Shown: piece after piece, positions 8,345-16,347 of the stretch
Numbering within the stretch: position 1 is the stretch's first letter
Layout: the number at the start of each line of letters is the position of its first letter
From: a bacterium
Lineage (GTDB): Bacteria; UBP15; UBA6099; JAJRTR01
Reading direction: 5' to 3'
Length of the DNA stretch: 37,502 nucleotides
Assembly (NCBI GenBank): GCA_024278215.1
Contig: JAJRTR010000112.1
Location: 1 to 37,502, forward strand
Translations under genes and position numbers: made by a program
Notes under the pieces: model-generated
Database searches by the model: none
The model's input: the letters and a program-made list of their open reading frames with translations, nothing else
Told to the model about the DNA's origin: nothing

Positions 8345-8521
8345 GAGCCAATTGCAAAACTATGTTCGTAGCGAGGTCGAGCGAAATTGTTCAGAGCAAG
8401 GCGGAGGTGAAAATCCTCGCAGGCGTACTTGTAGAGTACGTCGAGGACGACTTTGCGCCGACAATGCAGCTATGGACAATAGCAGCCGACCGCAGCCGAA
8501 GCAGAATTTTGCAATCGGCTC
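8345..8521 (+). repeat. Family 1 palindromic element, copy A (reference copy)
   Basis: Full 177-bp element between the ICMT-like gene and the tRNA. The left end is GAGCCAATTGCAAAAC and the right end AATTTTGCAATCGGCTC. The reverse complement of the right arm aligns with the left arm along most of its length (shared blocks include the terminus, GGTCG, ATTGT and AAAATC). The element is thus an imperfect ~85-bp inverted repeat around CGTAC-TTGTAGA-GTACG. No plausible gene lies inside. No clear target duplication flanks this copy. Confidence 0.88.
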
Positions 8522-8585
8522 AGTAGTGATAATATTCCATATCATCAACCGGTACCATCCGGGTTGATATATAATCTCAAAGGGA

Positions 8586-8613
8586 TTGACAGCATTTCTC
8601 CGAGGCTTAAAAT
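8586..8613 (+). promoter_or_regulatory. Strong sigma70-type promoter candidate upstream of the tRNA
   Basis: TTGACA at 8586-8591, a 16-bp spacer, then TAAAAT at 8608-8613. This is the closest match to a consensus promoter in the window. It points toward the tRNA, whose first base is about 215 nt downstream. There is no open frame worth calling between, so the transcript would have a long 5' leader to be processed. Confidence 0.55.
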
Positions 8614-8767
8614 GTATGATACTTATTTGCTGTGGCCATGTTTTCTATGATCGTGATAGAGGCACCCGGCAGGACACAGGCATTGCGCATACAGGACAGT
8701 TTCGGGAGTTCAGGAACCGGTAAATACAAAGCCTGATTTTCATTTTCGCAGTCTCGTGCGCAGTGAG

Positions 8768-8816
8768 TGGACAATAGCAGCCGACCGCAGCAGAATCAGA
8801 ATTTTGCAATTGGCTC
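8768..8816 (+). repeat. Family 1 element, right-end remnant G
   Basis: 49 bp matching the right end of the element, from TGGACAATAGCAGCC to AATTTTGCAATTGGCTC. It sits 17 bp before the tRNA-Arg gene, in the presumed tRNA leader. Confidence 0.8.
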
Positions 8817-8833
8817 AAAGACATTTTATACAA

Positions 8834-8907
<74 letters not shown>

Positions 8908-8952
8908 CTACCGGAAAAGCTGAAAATTACGACTGTATTTACCAAAATACTC

Positions 8953-8958
8953 TATAAT
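8953..8958 (+). promoter_or_regulatory. Possible -10 box upstream of the acyltransferase
   Basis: A perfect TATAAT in the gap after the tRNA, pointing toward the acyltransferase at 9247. I do not see a good -35 hexamer at the right distance, so this is weak. Confidence 0.25.
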
Positions 8959-9038
8959 GGTGTTGCTGCTTACGGATGAGCGTTTTTTCGAGGCTATGGA
9001 TCTGCGGGAGACAACAGGAATTTATGTCGTGAGAAAGA

Positions 9039-9214
9039 GAGCCAATTGCAAAATTATGTTCGTAGCGAGGTCGAGCGAAATTGTTCATAGCAAGGCGGAG
9101 GTGTAAAATCCTCGCAGGCGTACTTGTAGAGGACGTCGAGGACGATTTTGCACTGACAACGCAGCTATGGACAATAGCAGCAGAACGCAGCAGAATCAGA
9201 ATTTTGCAATTGCC
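9039..9214 (+). repeat. Family 1 palindromic element, copy B
   Basis: Full-length copy starting GAGCCAATTGCAAAATTATG and ending AATTTTGCAATTGCCCC, where the terminal GGCTC has decayed. It ends only 32 bp before the start of the acyltransferase gene, so it must lie in that gene's promoter or 5' untranslated region. Confidence 0.85.
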
Positions 9215-9246
9215 CCAATAGACTAAATTGAAAAGAGATAATTGCT

Positions 9247-10233
9247 TTGCAGGATACAGACGATAGAGCGGCAGGCACCGTAGGGGAAGACACTCTTCAC
9301 AAGCCCATAGACAGAAAGGCCCAGAGGAAATACTTTATCATTCGCGCGCTGATAAAAGGAATCGGGAAAATATCGGCGATTCTCCCCGAGCGGCTGACTT
9401 ATGCGCTGTGTGTCGGGCTGGCGATGTTCGGATACAGGACATTCCCGAAATACAGGAATCTCGCGCGGCGGCAGCTCGACATAGCGTTCGGCAGCGAGAA
9501 AACTCCGAAAGAGATCGAGACAATTCTCAAACAGACTTACGCGAACCAGGGCAGGAATATGGCCGAATTTCTTATGATACCGCACAAGGACGCCGACTGG
9601 GTCAACCGGAAAATCGTATACAACGATCCGGCCGACGTGTTGAAAACCGAGTTGGCCAGGGGCAAAGGCATCGTCGCGGTCGGTGCGCATATAGGGAACA
9701 CGGAACTTGTGTGCGCGTGGTTGGGGGTAAACAAGCTGCCCATGGTGACTGTGGTGAAGGCGCAGCGAGACGCGCTCTTTACAAAATTCGTAATGGAAAC
9801 GCGGCTGAAGTGGGGTTCCGAACTGATATTCAGGGATAAAGGCGTAAAACAAGAATGTATCCATCAACTTGAACTCAACAAAATTGTGGGGCTTGTCGCC
9901 GACCAGAACGCTGCCCGCAACGGTATTTTCGTTGACTTTTTCGGTAAAAAAGCGGCCACAGTGGGCGGTCCGGCGGAAATTGCCATGAAACACGACCTGC
10001 CTGTTGTCCCCAGCTTCATGACCACGCGAAACCCCGACAACACTCTCACTCTACATATCCTGCCGCCGATCCACATGCGCAATACCGGCGACTGGGACGC
10101 GGACCTAAAGCACAATATTCAACTTTATACGACAGCCATCGAGAATTTTATCAGGCAGTACCCCTCCGAATATCTCTGGTGGCACCAGCGCTGGAAAACC
10201 CGGCCCCCCGGGGAAGCGGCAGATGACGCATAG
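9247..10233 (+). CDS. Lipid A late acyltransferase (LpxL/HtrB family)
   Basis: A 328-residue member of the LpxL/LpxM family, which transfers a secondary acyl chain from acyl-ACP to lipid A precursor at the inner membrane. AHIGNTE at 147-153 supplies the HX4(D/E) catalytic pair (H148, E153). DQN at 219-221 and the C-terminal YPSEYLWWHQRWKTRP (305-320) are family signatures. A hydrophobic segment lies near 46-62 (LPERLTYALCVGLAMFG). No ATG is available, so the start is taken as TTG at 9247, with AAGAGA about 10 nt upstream. A later start would cut into the conserved N-terminus. It fits with the LPS operon across the tRNA region, transcribed the other way. Confidence 0.92.
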   Translation: MQDTDDRAAGTVGEDTLHKPIDRKAQRKYFIIRALIKGIGKISAILPERLTYALCVGLAMFGYRTFPKYRNLARRQLDIAFGSEKTPKEIETILKQTYANQGRNMAEFLMIPHKDADWVNRKIVYNDPADVLKTELARGKGIVAVGAHIGNTELVCAWLGVNKLPMVTVVKAQRDALFTKFVMETRLKWGSELIFRDKGVKQECIHQLELNKIVGLVADQNAARNGIFVDFFGKKAATVGGPAEIAMKHDLPVVPSFMTTRNPDNTLTLHILPPIHMRNTGDWDADLKHNIQLYTTAIENFIRQYPSEYLWWHQRWKTRPPGEAADDA

Positions 10234-10270
10234 CCTGTCCGCTCTCGTGGCCACAGCTTCTCCGGCAGAT

Positions 10271-10297
10271 CCCGGATTTCTTTGTAAGAAATCCGGG
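10271..10297. terminator. Perfect 12-bp hairpin between convergent genes (family 2 first hairpin)
   Basis: CCCGGATTTCTT, a 3-nt loop, then AAGAAATCCGGG. It has the same sequence as the first hairpin of the family 2 repeat. It lies midway between the stop codons of the acyltransferase (plus) and the ceramidase-like gene (minus), so it probably acts as a bidirectional terminator, although no T-run follows it. Confidence 0.55.
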
Positions 10298-10308
10298 GTA
10301 AGCGCCCG

Positions 10309-12426
10309 CTACCGTCCCGCGGAAATCTCTCCCAGCAGGTTTAACATCTGATCCCTGATAAACTCGCCTTCGTTGGGACCGTACAGCGCGAATGTGGCTT
10401 CGTATATGTGTTTGTGATACCATTCTTCGGGTATTATGTAGCCGATACCGTCGTTGGTGATGCCGAGTAAAAAAAGCGAATCGTAACCAGCAGCGCGTGC
10501 CCTGTCTCGCACCGGGAATCCGAGTTCGACATAAGCCTCGCCCGGATTCGATACAAAAGCTGCGTTGCCGATACGCATCGCCGACATGTTGCTCCACATA
10601 TTGTATTTCGGGTACATAAGTATTTCCTTCGATACCATTGTGAACGGCGCTTTCTTTTTCATTTCCATCTTTGCAGCGGCTTCCTTAATATAGCCTGCGA
10701 ACAACTCGCCCATTTTCGCGATCTTGTCGAAGCCGCCGCCGCAATCACCGGGGCAGCCGGGGCCCATGTTGCCCAGCGCGCCGTTGGCGAAAAGTATGAC
10801 AGCGCCCGGGTAATCGTCCGCAAGTTCCCTGCGCACAGCGCCGGGATATTCCGCTGAAAACTCCATGTTACTGCCGCCCAGGACAGTCGGGTGCGCGCCG
10901 TAGTTGTAATATATGGCGATGGTGTTGCCCTTCATGTCGTCGATTTTCATCACGCTCAGTGCCTCATCCACAGGGCCGCCTTTCTCGCGCCTGTTGGTGT
11001 TGAGTCCATCCGCCTCCACCGTCGCCGTGCCGATCTTCACGGGCACGAGCCTGCTGTCGGCCTCTACGACCGCAGCCGTGAATTTCGCGAGAATATCGTC
11101 GTAGAGTCCGGGCTGCACAGCGCCGCCGAGTATCGAAAGTTCCGGGAACATGCCGCCCGAAGAGGAGTGGCTATGTGATGCGGACAGAAATATATTGCCG
11201 CGCGTGATGCCCAGTTTTTCCTCGAGCGCGATACTCAGGTCATTGTACAGATTCCTGCGCAGATAGAAAAAGTCGGCGGCGATCATCGCGATTTTCTTAT
11301 CGCCGGCCTCGAGCACGAGCGCCTCGACCATGAGTGGGTCGTGCACACCCGTCGAGGGTTTACCCTCGCGCGCGCCGTAGCCCGCGAGCGGTGTGCCGAC
11401 GGGCGGCGTGATGTCTCTGAGCGCGGCACCCGCCATGAAGGTGACTTCTTCGGGCTCCGATTTGACGGTATACGAATGATTTTCCGGAATAAGTGTCAGG
11501 TATGGCGAAGCTTCCCAGGGCAACATGCTTTCGGTGGTTTTCGCGGCGGTAGTGAGCGCGACAATACCGATGGCACCGCCGGGCGACTCGCTCAGGGAAC
11601 TCCTGTTGACCCTGAACATCAGGCTGTGACCTTTTTTCTTGAACTTGACCTCCGAACCTTCGATGGTTTTTTTCGTTTTCAGTATCTCCGAGATTCTATA
11701 CAGGCCGGCCGGCGCGACTCCCAGGTAGCTCGAAAGCACCGGCGCGTAGGCGAGCACAGGCGTTGTGAACAGGTCTTCGGCGCCCTTCCCCGCGGCGACA
11801 TCTATGATGGGCATGAAATAGAGGTTCATGCCGTTTTTCGATGGGTCGCCCTTGCCGGGCACCGCATCGGTAGTTAGCCGGACGTACATATATTTTTCGT
11901 CGAACCCTGCCGCCAGGCTGAGGATGTCTATATCGGGAAGCACAGTCTCGTCGTCGTCATCGTCGTCCCTGACCTCGATCATCGAGCCGTCGCCCGGTGT
12001 TTCGCTTGTCACACTGCCCACCGTATCCTCGGCACGAATATAGTACTTCACTTCCGTACCCGCCGCCTGCGGGGTAATGTACGCAAAGTAATATTCCGGG
12101 TCGCCGTCGCTCTGTATCATCACGGTGTTTTCCCATTCGTCCAAGCCTGTCGAATAAAAAAGCTCGACCTTCGCTACCGGCATCGACGCTTTCATCAGAT
12201 TGCGCACAACCCTGACGCCCACCTTCACGGACTGGCCCGCCAGCGGCTGCTCCGGTATCATGTCGACGCGCTGTATTTCCGGCGTATGGCTGAACAGGAA
12301 ACCGGCATAAGGCGCGCGCGCCGACTTCTCGAATACGACCAGGTCGCCGCCGCCGCGAACATCGCCGAAAGCCGATGTCGCAAACAAAGCCGCCAGCACG
12401 GCAAACAATAAAAAATATCTTTTCAT
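10309..12426 (-). CDS. Secreted neutral/alkaline ceramidase-family protein
   Basis: 705 residues with a Sec signal peptide (MKRYFLLFAVLAALFATSAFG). Residues from about 338 (DITPPVGTPLAGYG) to the mid 500s match the neutral/alkaline non-lysosomal ceramidase catalytic domain. Zn-ligand regions are SASHSHSSSGG (~415-425) and NYGAHPTVLGG (~508-518). The hexapeptide region that holds the Ser nucleophile in true ceramidases reads NGALGNMGP (~548-556), with no Ser, so amidase activity on ceramide is doubtful. The first ~330 residues are an extra beta-rich region (LFYSTGLDEW, MYVRLTTDA) with an acidic run of six Asp near 154-159. The start ATG at 12426 is preferred over GTG at 12435 because GAGAGG lies 8 nt before it. 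Monocistronic and divergent from xthA. Confidence 0.85.
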   Translation of the reverse strand: MKRYFLLFAVLAALFATSAFGDVRGGGDLVVFEKSARAPYAGFLFSHTPEIQRVDMIPEQPLAGQSVKVGVRVVRNLMKASMPVAKVELFYSTGLDEWENTVMIQSDGDPEYYFAYITPQAAGTEVKYYIRAEDTVGSVTSETPGDGSMIEVRDDDDDDETVLPDIDILSLAAGFDEKYMYVRLTTDAVPGKGDPSKNGMNLYFMPIIDVAAGKGAEDLFTTPVLAYAPVLSSYLGVAPAGLYRISEILKTKKTIEGSEVKFKKKGHSLMFRVNRSSLSESPGGAIGIVALTTAAKTTESMLPWEASPYLTLIPENHSYTVKSEPEEVTFMAGAALRDITPPVGTPLAGYGAREGKPSTGVHDPLMVEALVLEAGDKKIAMIAADFFYLRRNLYNDLSIALEEKLGITRGNIFLSASHSHSSSGGMFPELSILGGAVQPGLYDDILAKFTAAVVEADSRLVPVKIGTATVEADGLNTNRREKGGPVDEALSVMKIDDMKGNTIAIYYNYGAHPTVLGGSNMEFSAEYPGAVRRELADDYPGAVILFANGALGNMGPGCPGDCGGGFDKIAKMGELFAGYIKEAAAKMEMKKKAPFTMVSKEILMYPKYNMWSNMSAMRIGNAAFVSNPGEAYVELGFPVRDRARAAGYDSLFLLGITNDGIGYIIPEEWYHKHIYEATFALYGPNEGEFIRDQMLNLLGEISAGR

Positions 12427-12458
12427 TATGAACACCTCTCAAAAAAAACTGTTGTGTG

Positions 12459-12464
12459 ATTATA
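12459..12464 (-). promoter_or_regulatory. Possible -10 box of the ceramidase-like gene
   Basis: TATAAT on the minus strand, 32 bp before the preferred ATG at 12426, in the 116-bp AT-rich divergent region shared with xthA. The -35 element is not clear. Confidence 0.35.
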
Positions 12465-12495
12465 ATATTTAATCATGGAAAACAGAATCGTTTTC

Positions 12496-12525
12496 TTGTA
12501 CTTTTTCTTTCATTGTCTTTAAATA
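12496..12525 (+). promoter_or_regulatory. Possible promoter of xthA
   Basis: TTGTAC, an 18-bp spacer, then TAAATA, 18 bp before the ATG at 12543. It lies in the divergent intergenic region. The match is moderate. Confidence 0.35.
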
Positions 12526-12542
12526 TGCGGGGGATACAAAAT

Positions 12543-13331
12543 ATGGCAAACTTCAAAATCGCGACATTCAACGCGAACTCGATACGCGCCCGGCTGGGGA
12601 TAATCACTGACTGGCTCGGACGTGAGGCCCCCGACGTGCTTTGTGTGCAGGAAACCAAGGTGCAGGATAAGGACTTCCCGGTCGAGCCTTTCGCGCAGAT
12701 CGGCTACCACTGCGAATACTTCGGTCAGAAATCATACAACGGCGTGGCGATAATAACGAAAGAACCGCCGGCGGATGTCCGGAAAGGATTCGGCGACGGG
12801 GCGGAGACGCAGGAGCAGGCGCGGCTTATCGCGGCGACGGTCCGGGGGGTGCCTGTCGTCAACACTTATGTGCCGCAGGGTTTCGAACCCGGCTCGGAGA
12901 AATTTGCTTTCAAGCTCGAATGGTTCAAACGCCTGCGGGCGTATCTCGAAAAATACTACTCACCCGACACACCCCTGATATGGACGGGCGACATAAATGT
13001 CGCACCGGAAGACAGGGACGTGTACGACCCGGCGAAACTGCGCGGCCACTGCGGCTTCCATCCCGACGAACAGGCGGCTCTGGCAGCTCTCACCGAAGCT
13101 TTCGGTTTTGTGGATGTCTTCAGGAAATATGTCGACGAACCGGAACAATATACTTTCTGGGATTTCAGGCTCCCTCGTTCAGTGCAGAGAAAACTCGGCT
13201 GGCGCATCGACCACATATTCGCGACAAAGACGCTTGCGGCAAGATCAGCACACTGTTTCATCGACATCGAGCCGCGCAAGCTGCCGAAACCCTCGGACCA
13301 CACTTTTCTGGTCGCGCAGTTCGATGTATGA
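12543..13331 (+). CDS. xthA: Exodeoxyribonuclease III
   Basis: A 262-residue AP endonuclease/3'-5' exonuclease of the EEP fold, acting in base-excision repair. It has the N-terminal FKIATFNANSIRARL, the metal-binding Glu in VLCVQETKVQD (~33-43), WTGDINVAPEDRDVYDP (~146-162) and the final KPSDHTFLVAQFD with the catalytic Asp-His. Length is normal. An in-frame upstream start exists, but MANFKI at 12543 fits the family and has GGGGGA about 9 nt upstream. It ends 2 bp before the stop of the small gene on the other strand. Confidence 0.95.
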   Translation: MANFKIATFNANSIRARLGIITDWLGREAPDVLCVQETKVQDKDFPVEPFAQIGYHCEYFGQKSYNGVAIITKEPPADVRKGFGDGAETQEQARLIAATVRGVPVVNTYVPQGFEPGSEKFAFKLEWFKRLRAYLEKYYSPDTPLIWTGDINVAPEDRDVYDPAKLRGHCGFHPDEQAALAALTEAFGFVDVFRKYVDEPEQYTFWDFRLPRSVQRKLGWRIDHIFATKTLAARSAHCFIDIEPRKLPKPSDHTFLVAQFDV

Positions 13332-13333
13332 AA

Positions 13334-13549
13334 TCACGTGCCGGGCGTGTGCCCGGTAAAATTCTGTAGCTCTTTGGAATCTTGAAGAATCGAATCCATC
13401 TCTTCGTCGAGTTCGAGCTGTTCGTCGAGTGTGAAAATGTCCTTGCACTTCGCCAGAATCTCTTCGATTTCATCTTCATAGGGCAACTCGGCCCCGAAGA
13501 TTTTCAGCGCAATATATATGACCCGCAGGTCGCTTCTATTAAAACCCAT
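13334..13549 (-). CDS. Small hypothetical protein
   Basis: 71 residues, acidic, probably helical (MGFNRSDLRVIYIALKIFG, then DEIEEILAKCKDIFTLDEQ). The ATG has a good AAAAGGA site 6-7 nt upstream, which is the main reason for accepting it. It has no signal peptide, membrane segment or family I recognise. It is convergent with xthA with a 2-bp gap, so its own transcript would run into xthA antisense. Confidence 0.65.
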   Translation of the reverse strand: MGFNRSDLRVIYIALKIFGAELPYEDEIEEILAKCKDIFTLDEQLELDEEMDSILQDSKELQNFTGHTPGT

Positions 13550-13896
13550 TACACGTCCTTTTATAAAAAATGTGTGTCTTTTACCAGTGTCGTGTCAACG
13601 ATGAAAAGACGCAAAAAGATACTCGATTACCTGAGAATCACGGATAATCGGCAAGGGATATGGTGGAAGCCGGCGCTCCCGGTTTCATGCGTTCCGAGGG
13701 TGTACCCTGGAAGCGCGTAACAATACAAAGTTGACAGGACACTAATTCAGTTTGCTTTATCTATTGTAACATGATTGAATGAAGTTTGAACAGTACTTGA
13801 AACTAAAGAAAAACGATATTTATGGAACATGCGCGCGTCCATGAAACACAGAGAGCTTGACCCCGCCATGAGGTGGAAACTAAAATGTGGCACATC
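13550..13896. other. Intergenic stretch without a supported gene
   Basis: About 350 bp between the small gene and the family 1 copy C. A 39-codon frame at 13601-13720 has no ribosome site. I see no clear promoter or RNA gene. Confidence 0.5.
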
Positions 13897-13900
13897 ATAA

Positions 13901-14079
13901 GAGCCAATTGCAAAATTATGTTCGTAGCGAGGTCGAACGAAATTATTCAGAAGCAAGGCGGAGGTGCAAAATTCCCGCAGGCGTACTCGTGGAGTACGTT
14001 GAGGATGATTTTGTGCCGACAACGCAGCTATGGACAATTGCAGCCGAACGCAGCCGAATCAGAATTTTGCAATTGGCTC
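13901..14079 (+). repeat. Family 1 palindromic element, copy C, with 4-bp flanking duplication
   Basis: Full 179-bp copy with perfect ends GAGCCAATTGCAAAATT and AATTTTGCAATTGGCTC. ATAA occurs immediately before (13897-13900) and after (14080-14083) it, consistent with target-site duplication. It ends 30 bp before the carboxylesterase ATG. Confidence 0.88.
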
Positions 14080-14109
14080 ATAAGCATGTTTTAATCGAGG
14101 AGATTGCTT

Positions 14110-15741
14110 ATGAAAAAATTTATTGAGTGTGCGTTTATTGCGATAACGGCAGTGTTTTTTTTCGCTGCGCGGGCCACTGCCGACGGACCTGCGGATTGCA
14201 CAAATATAAAGACGAAAAACGGGCCGGTCACTGGTGTCGATAATCGCGGGGTGTGTGAGTACAAGGGCGTTCCGTATGCCGCGCCGCCGGTGGGCGAACT
14301 TCGTTTCCGGCTCCCGCAGCCGCCCGAGCCCTGGACGGAAACGCTTCTCGCCGACAAGTTCGGGCCGGACTGCTATCAGACTCCTATGGTTGCGCTCGGC
14401 GGCAGCAGCAATCCGATAGGCAGCGAGGACTGTCTCTACCTTAATGTGTGGGCGCACAAGCGCGCCGCGAAAGAAAAGAAACCGGTCATGATGTTCATAC
14501 ATGGCGGCGGGTTCCAGCACGGCTCCGGCGCGATGGACACCTATTACGGCGCGCGTCTCGCCGCCACAGGCGACGTAATCGTCGTTACGATAAATTACCG
14601 CCTCGGCTCCTTCGGTTTCTATATGCACCCCACGCTCACCGAACCCGACGGATCGCTCGAAGGAAACTACGGTGTCTACGACCAGATAGCCGCCCTGAAA
14701 TGGATCCGCGACAACATCGCCGCATTCGGCGGAGACCCGGACAATGTAACTATTTTCGGTGAATCGGCCGGCGGCATGAGCATCGGCCTGCTGCTGGTTT
14801 CTCCTGTCGCGGAAGGTCTCTTCCGGAAAGCTATAATAGAAAGCGGCCCGGTGTTTCTCGTCAATAAGACAATAGAAGAAACACTCCCGCTGGGCGAATC
14901 GCTCGCCCCGGACCTCGGCTGCACCGACCCCGCGACGATCGCCGAATGCCTGCGCTCCGCGCCTGCGAAAGACGTGCTCGACAAACTCACGGGCGCTCTC
15001 GTGTTCCTCGAGAATCCGGGCGCGAAGAAAAAGTTCCCTTCCGAACCGCTCATCGGCGGCAAACTCATTCCCGAAAGCCCGTTCACGATATTTCGCGAAG
15101 GCAAATACAATAAAGATGTCCCGGTAATAATCGGCAGCAATAAAGATGAATTTTCATTCTTCGCGCAAAAAGAGAAACTCGATACTACCGAAGATTTCAA
15201 TGCGAAGATTCAGCAGGATGTCGCCAAAATGAAAGATATTATCGGTGTGAATGTTATCAACGACAGCATACTGGATTTTTATAAACCTGAAGATTACGCG
15301 AGTCCGAAAAAAGCATATATCGACCTGATGGGCGACATGGCCTTCACGTGCATGACAAGGACTCTCGCAAACCTTCTTTCAGATCATGGCACACCGGTGT
15401 ATCTCTACCGTTTCGCTTACGAACCAAAGGGCATCGAGATGCTGGGCGACTGGGGCGCGTTCCATGGGTCCGAGCTGCCGTTCGTGTTCGGCAACATGAC
15501 ATTTCTCGGGATAAAATTTCCTTACGCCGAAAACAAAAAGGTATCGAAAAAAATCAGGGCTCTATGGGCGGGATTCGCACACACGGGCGTGCCGTCGACA
15601 GGCTCGTCGCCCGCATGGCCCCGCTACGACAGGCAGAAACAGGGCTACATGGACCTTGCCTCCGAGATAAAACCCGGTCAGGGGTTCAAGAAAGATCAAT
15701 GCGTCACATTCGAGAAAACACTTTTGCCGTTGTTCAAGTGA
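14110..15741 (+). CDS. Secreted type-B carboxylesterase
   Basis: 543 residues of the alpha/beta-hydrolase carboxylesterase type B family (pNB esterase/cholinesterase type), which hydrolyses carboxylic esters. A signal peptide (MKKFIECAFIAITAVFFFAA) predicts export. The oxyanion region is FIHGGGF (~129-135). The triad is Ser219 in FGESAGG, Glu347 in SNKDEF and His452 in GAFHGSELPF. SEDCLYLNV (~105-113) is another family signature. ATG 14110 is chosen over TTG 14104 because GAGGAG lies 8 nt upstream. The 5' leader contains a family 1 element. The natural ester is unknown. Confidence 0.94.
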   Translation: MKKFIECAFIAITAVFFFAARATADGPADCTNIKTKNGPVTGVDNRGVCEYKGVPYAAPPVGELRFRLPQPPEPWTETLLADKFGPDCYQTPMVALGGSSNPIGSEDCLYLNVWAHKRAAKEKKPVMMFIHGGGFQHGSGAMDTYYGARLAATGDVIVVTINYRLGSFGFYMHPTLTEPDGSLEGNYGVYDQIAALKWIRDNIAAFGGDPDNVTIFGESAGGMSIGLLLVSPVAEGLFRKAIIESGPVFLVNKTIEETLPLGESLAPDLGCTDPATIAECLRSAPAKDVLDKLTGALVFLENPGAKKKFPSEPLIGGKLIPESPFTIFREGKYNKDVPVIIGSNKDEFSFFAQKEKLDTTEDFNAKIQQDVAKMKDIIGVNVINDSILDFYKPEDYASPKKAYIDLMGDMAFTCMTRTLANLLSDHGTPVYLYRFAYEPKGIEMLGDWGAFHGSELPFVFGNMTFLGIKFPYAENKKVSKKIRALWAGFAHTGVPSTGSSPAWPRYDRQKQGYMDLASEIKPGQGFKKDQCVTFEKTLLPLFK

Positions 15742-15834
15742 CCACAATGGCGGCGGCAAGTGTGCCGGATGGTGGGTGTGCCGCGCGCAGACCGGTTTGT
15801 GTGTGATATTTACGGTCCGGAAATGGAGAATGAT

Positions 15835-16347
15835 ATGGACTTGAAGAAAGCGCTCGAGCGGAATCTTTCGTTCAAAACGGAATATGGGGCCGGGCCGCGC
15901 CTGCTGGGCGGACTGTTCAAACGGCGGGTGCTCCGGAGGCGGCGATACTCGATTGCAGGCAAACAGAAAGACGACACTGTGCATGAGCGCGAGTGGAAAG
16001 TCGGCCCCGTGCGTGTCGAACACCGCAGCCTGTCCCCAAAACTGGCGGACAACGACCAATATGAACTGGCGGTGACTTTTTTCAGGATATTCGCTGTGAG
16101 CAATGATAAGGATTTCTGGATCAAGCTGAGGACAGGGCCGAGCCTGGGCGCACTGGGCAGCCTGCCTTTTGTGCCACCGGCGGCGATTGCCGGCAAAGTC
16201 GCCGACCTGGACCTCACGGCCCGAACCGGCCTGAGATTCAATGTGTCCGGTTTTATCAGGGACCTGCGCGACGAGGAAGCCGACCCCGTGAAGTGTGACC
16301 CGGCATTGTGGGACGACGATGAGGACAACTGTAGGACGACAAGCTGA
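15835..16347 (+). CDS. Hypothetical protein
   Basis: 170 residues, starting MDLKKALERNLSFKTEYG. GGAG lies 7 nt before ATG 15835; earlier in-frame starts (15760, 15823) lack a comparable site. The middle carries an Arg-rich patch (FKRRVLRRRRYS, ~28-39). A segment alternating hydrophobic and charged residues follows, and the end is acidic (DPALWDDDEDN). It has no signal peptide, membrane span or motif I recognise. It follows the carboxylesterase by 93 bp in the same direction and might share its transcript. Antisense open frames of similar length exist, but they lack a good ribosome site. Confidence 0.55.
   Translation: MDLKKALERNLSFKTEYGAGPRLLGGLFKRRVLRRRRYSIAGKQKDDTVHEREWKVGPVRVEHRSLSPKLADNDQYELAVTFFRIFAVSNDKDFWIKLRTGPSLGALGSLPFVPPAAIAGKVADLDLTARTGLRFNVSGFIRDLRDEEADPVKCDPALWDDDEDNCRTTS

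Noticed and set aside
8229-8567. Similar peptide fragments (for example NYVRSEVERN) predicted in several places
   Set aside because: They are translations of the family 1 repeat in different frames and both strands, with variable starts and ends; the repeat is conserved as DNA, not as a reading frame.
8645-8833. 62-codon minus-strand frame beside the tRNA
   Set aside because: It begins in a family 1 remnant and has no ribosome site or family match.
13601-13720. 39-codon frame starting MKRRKKILDYLRI
   Set aside because: No Shine-Dalgarno sequence before the ATG and no known relative.
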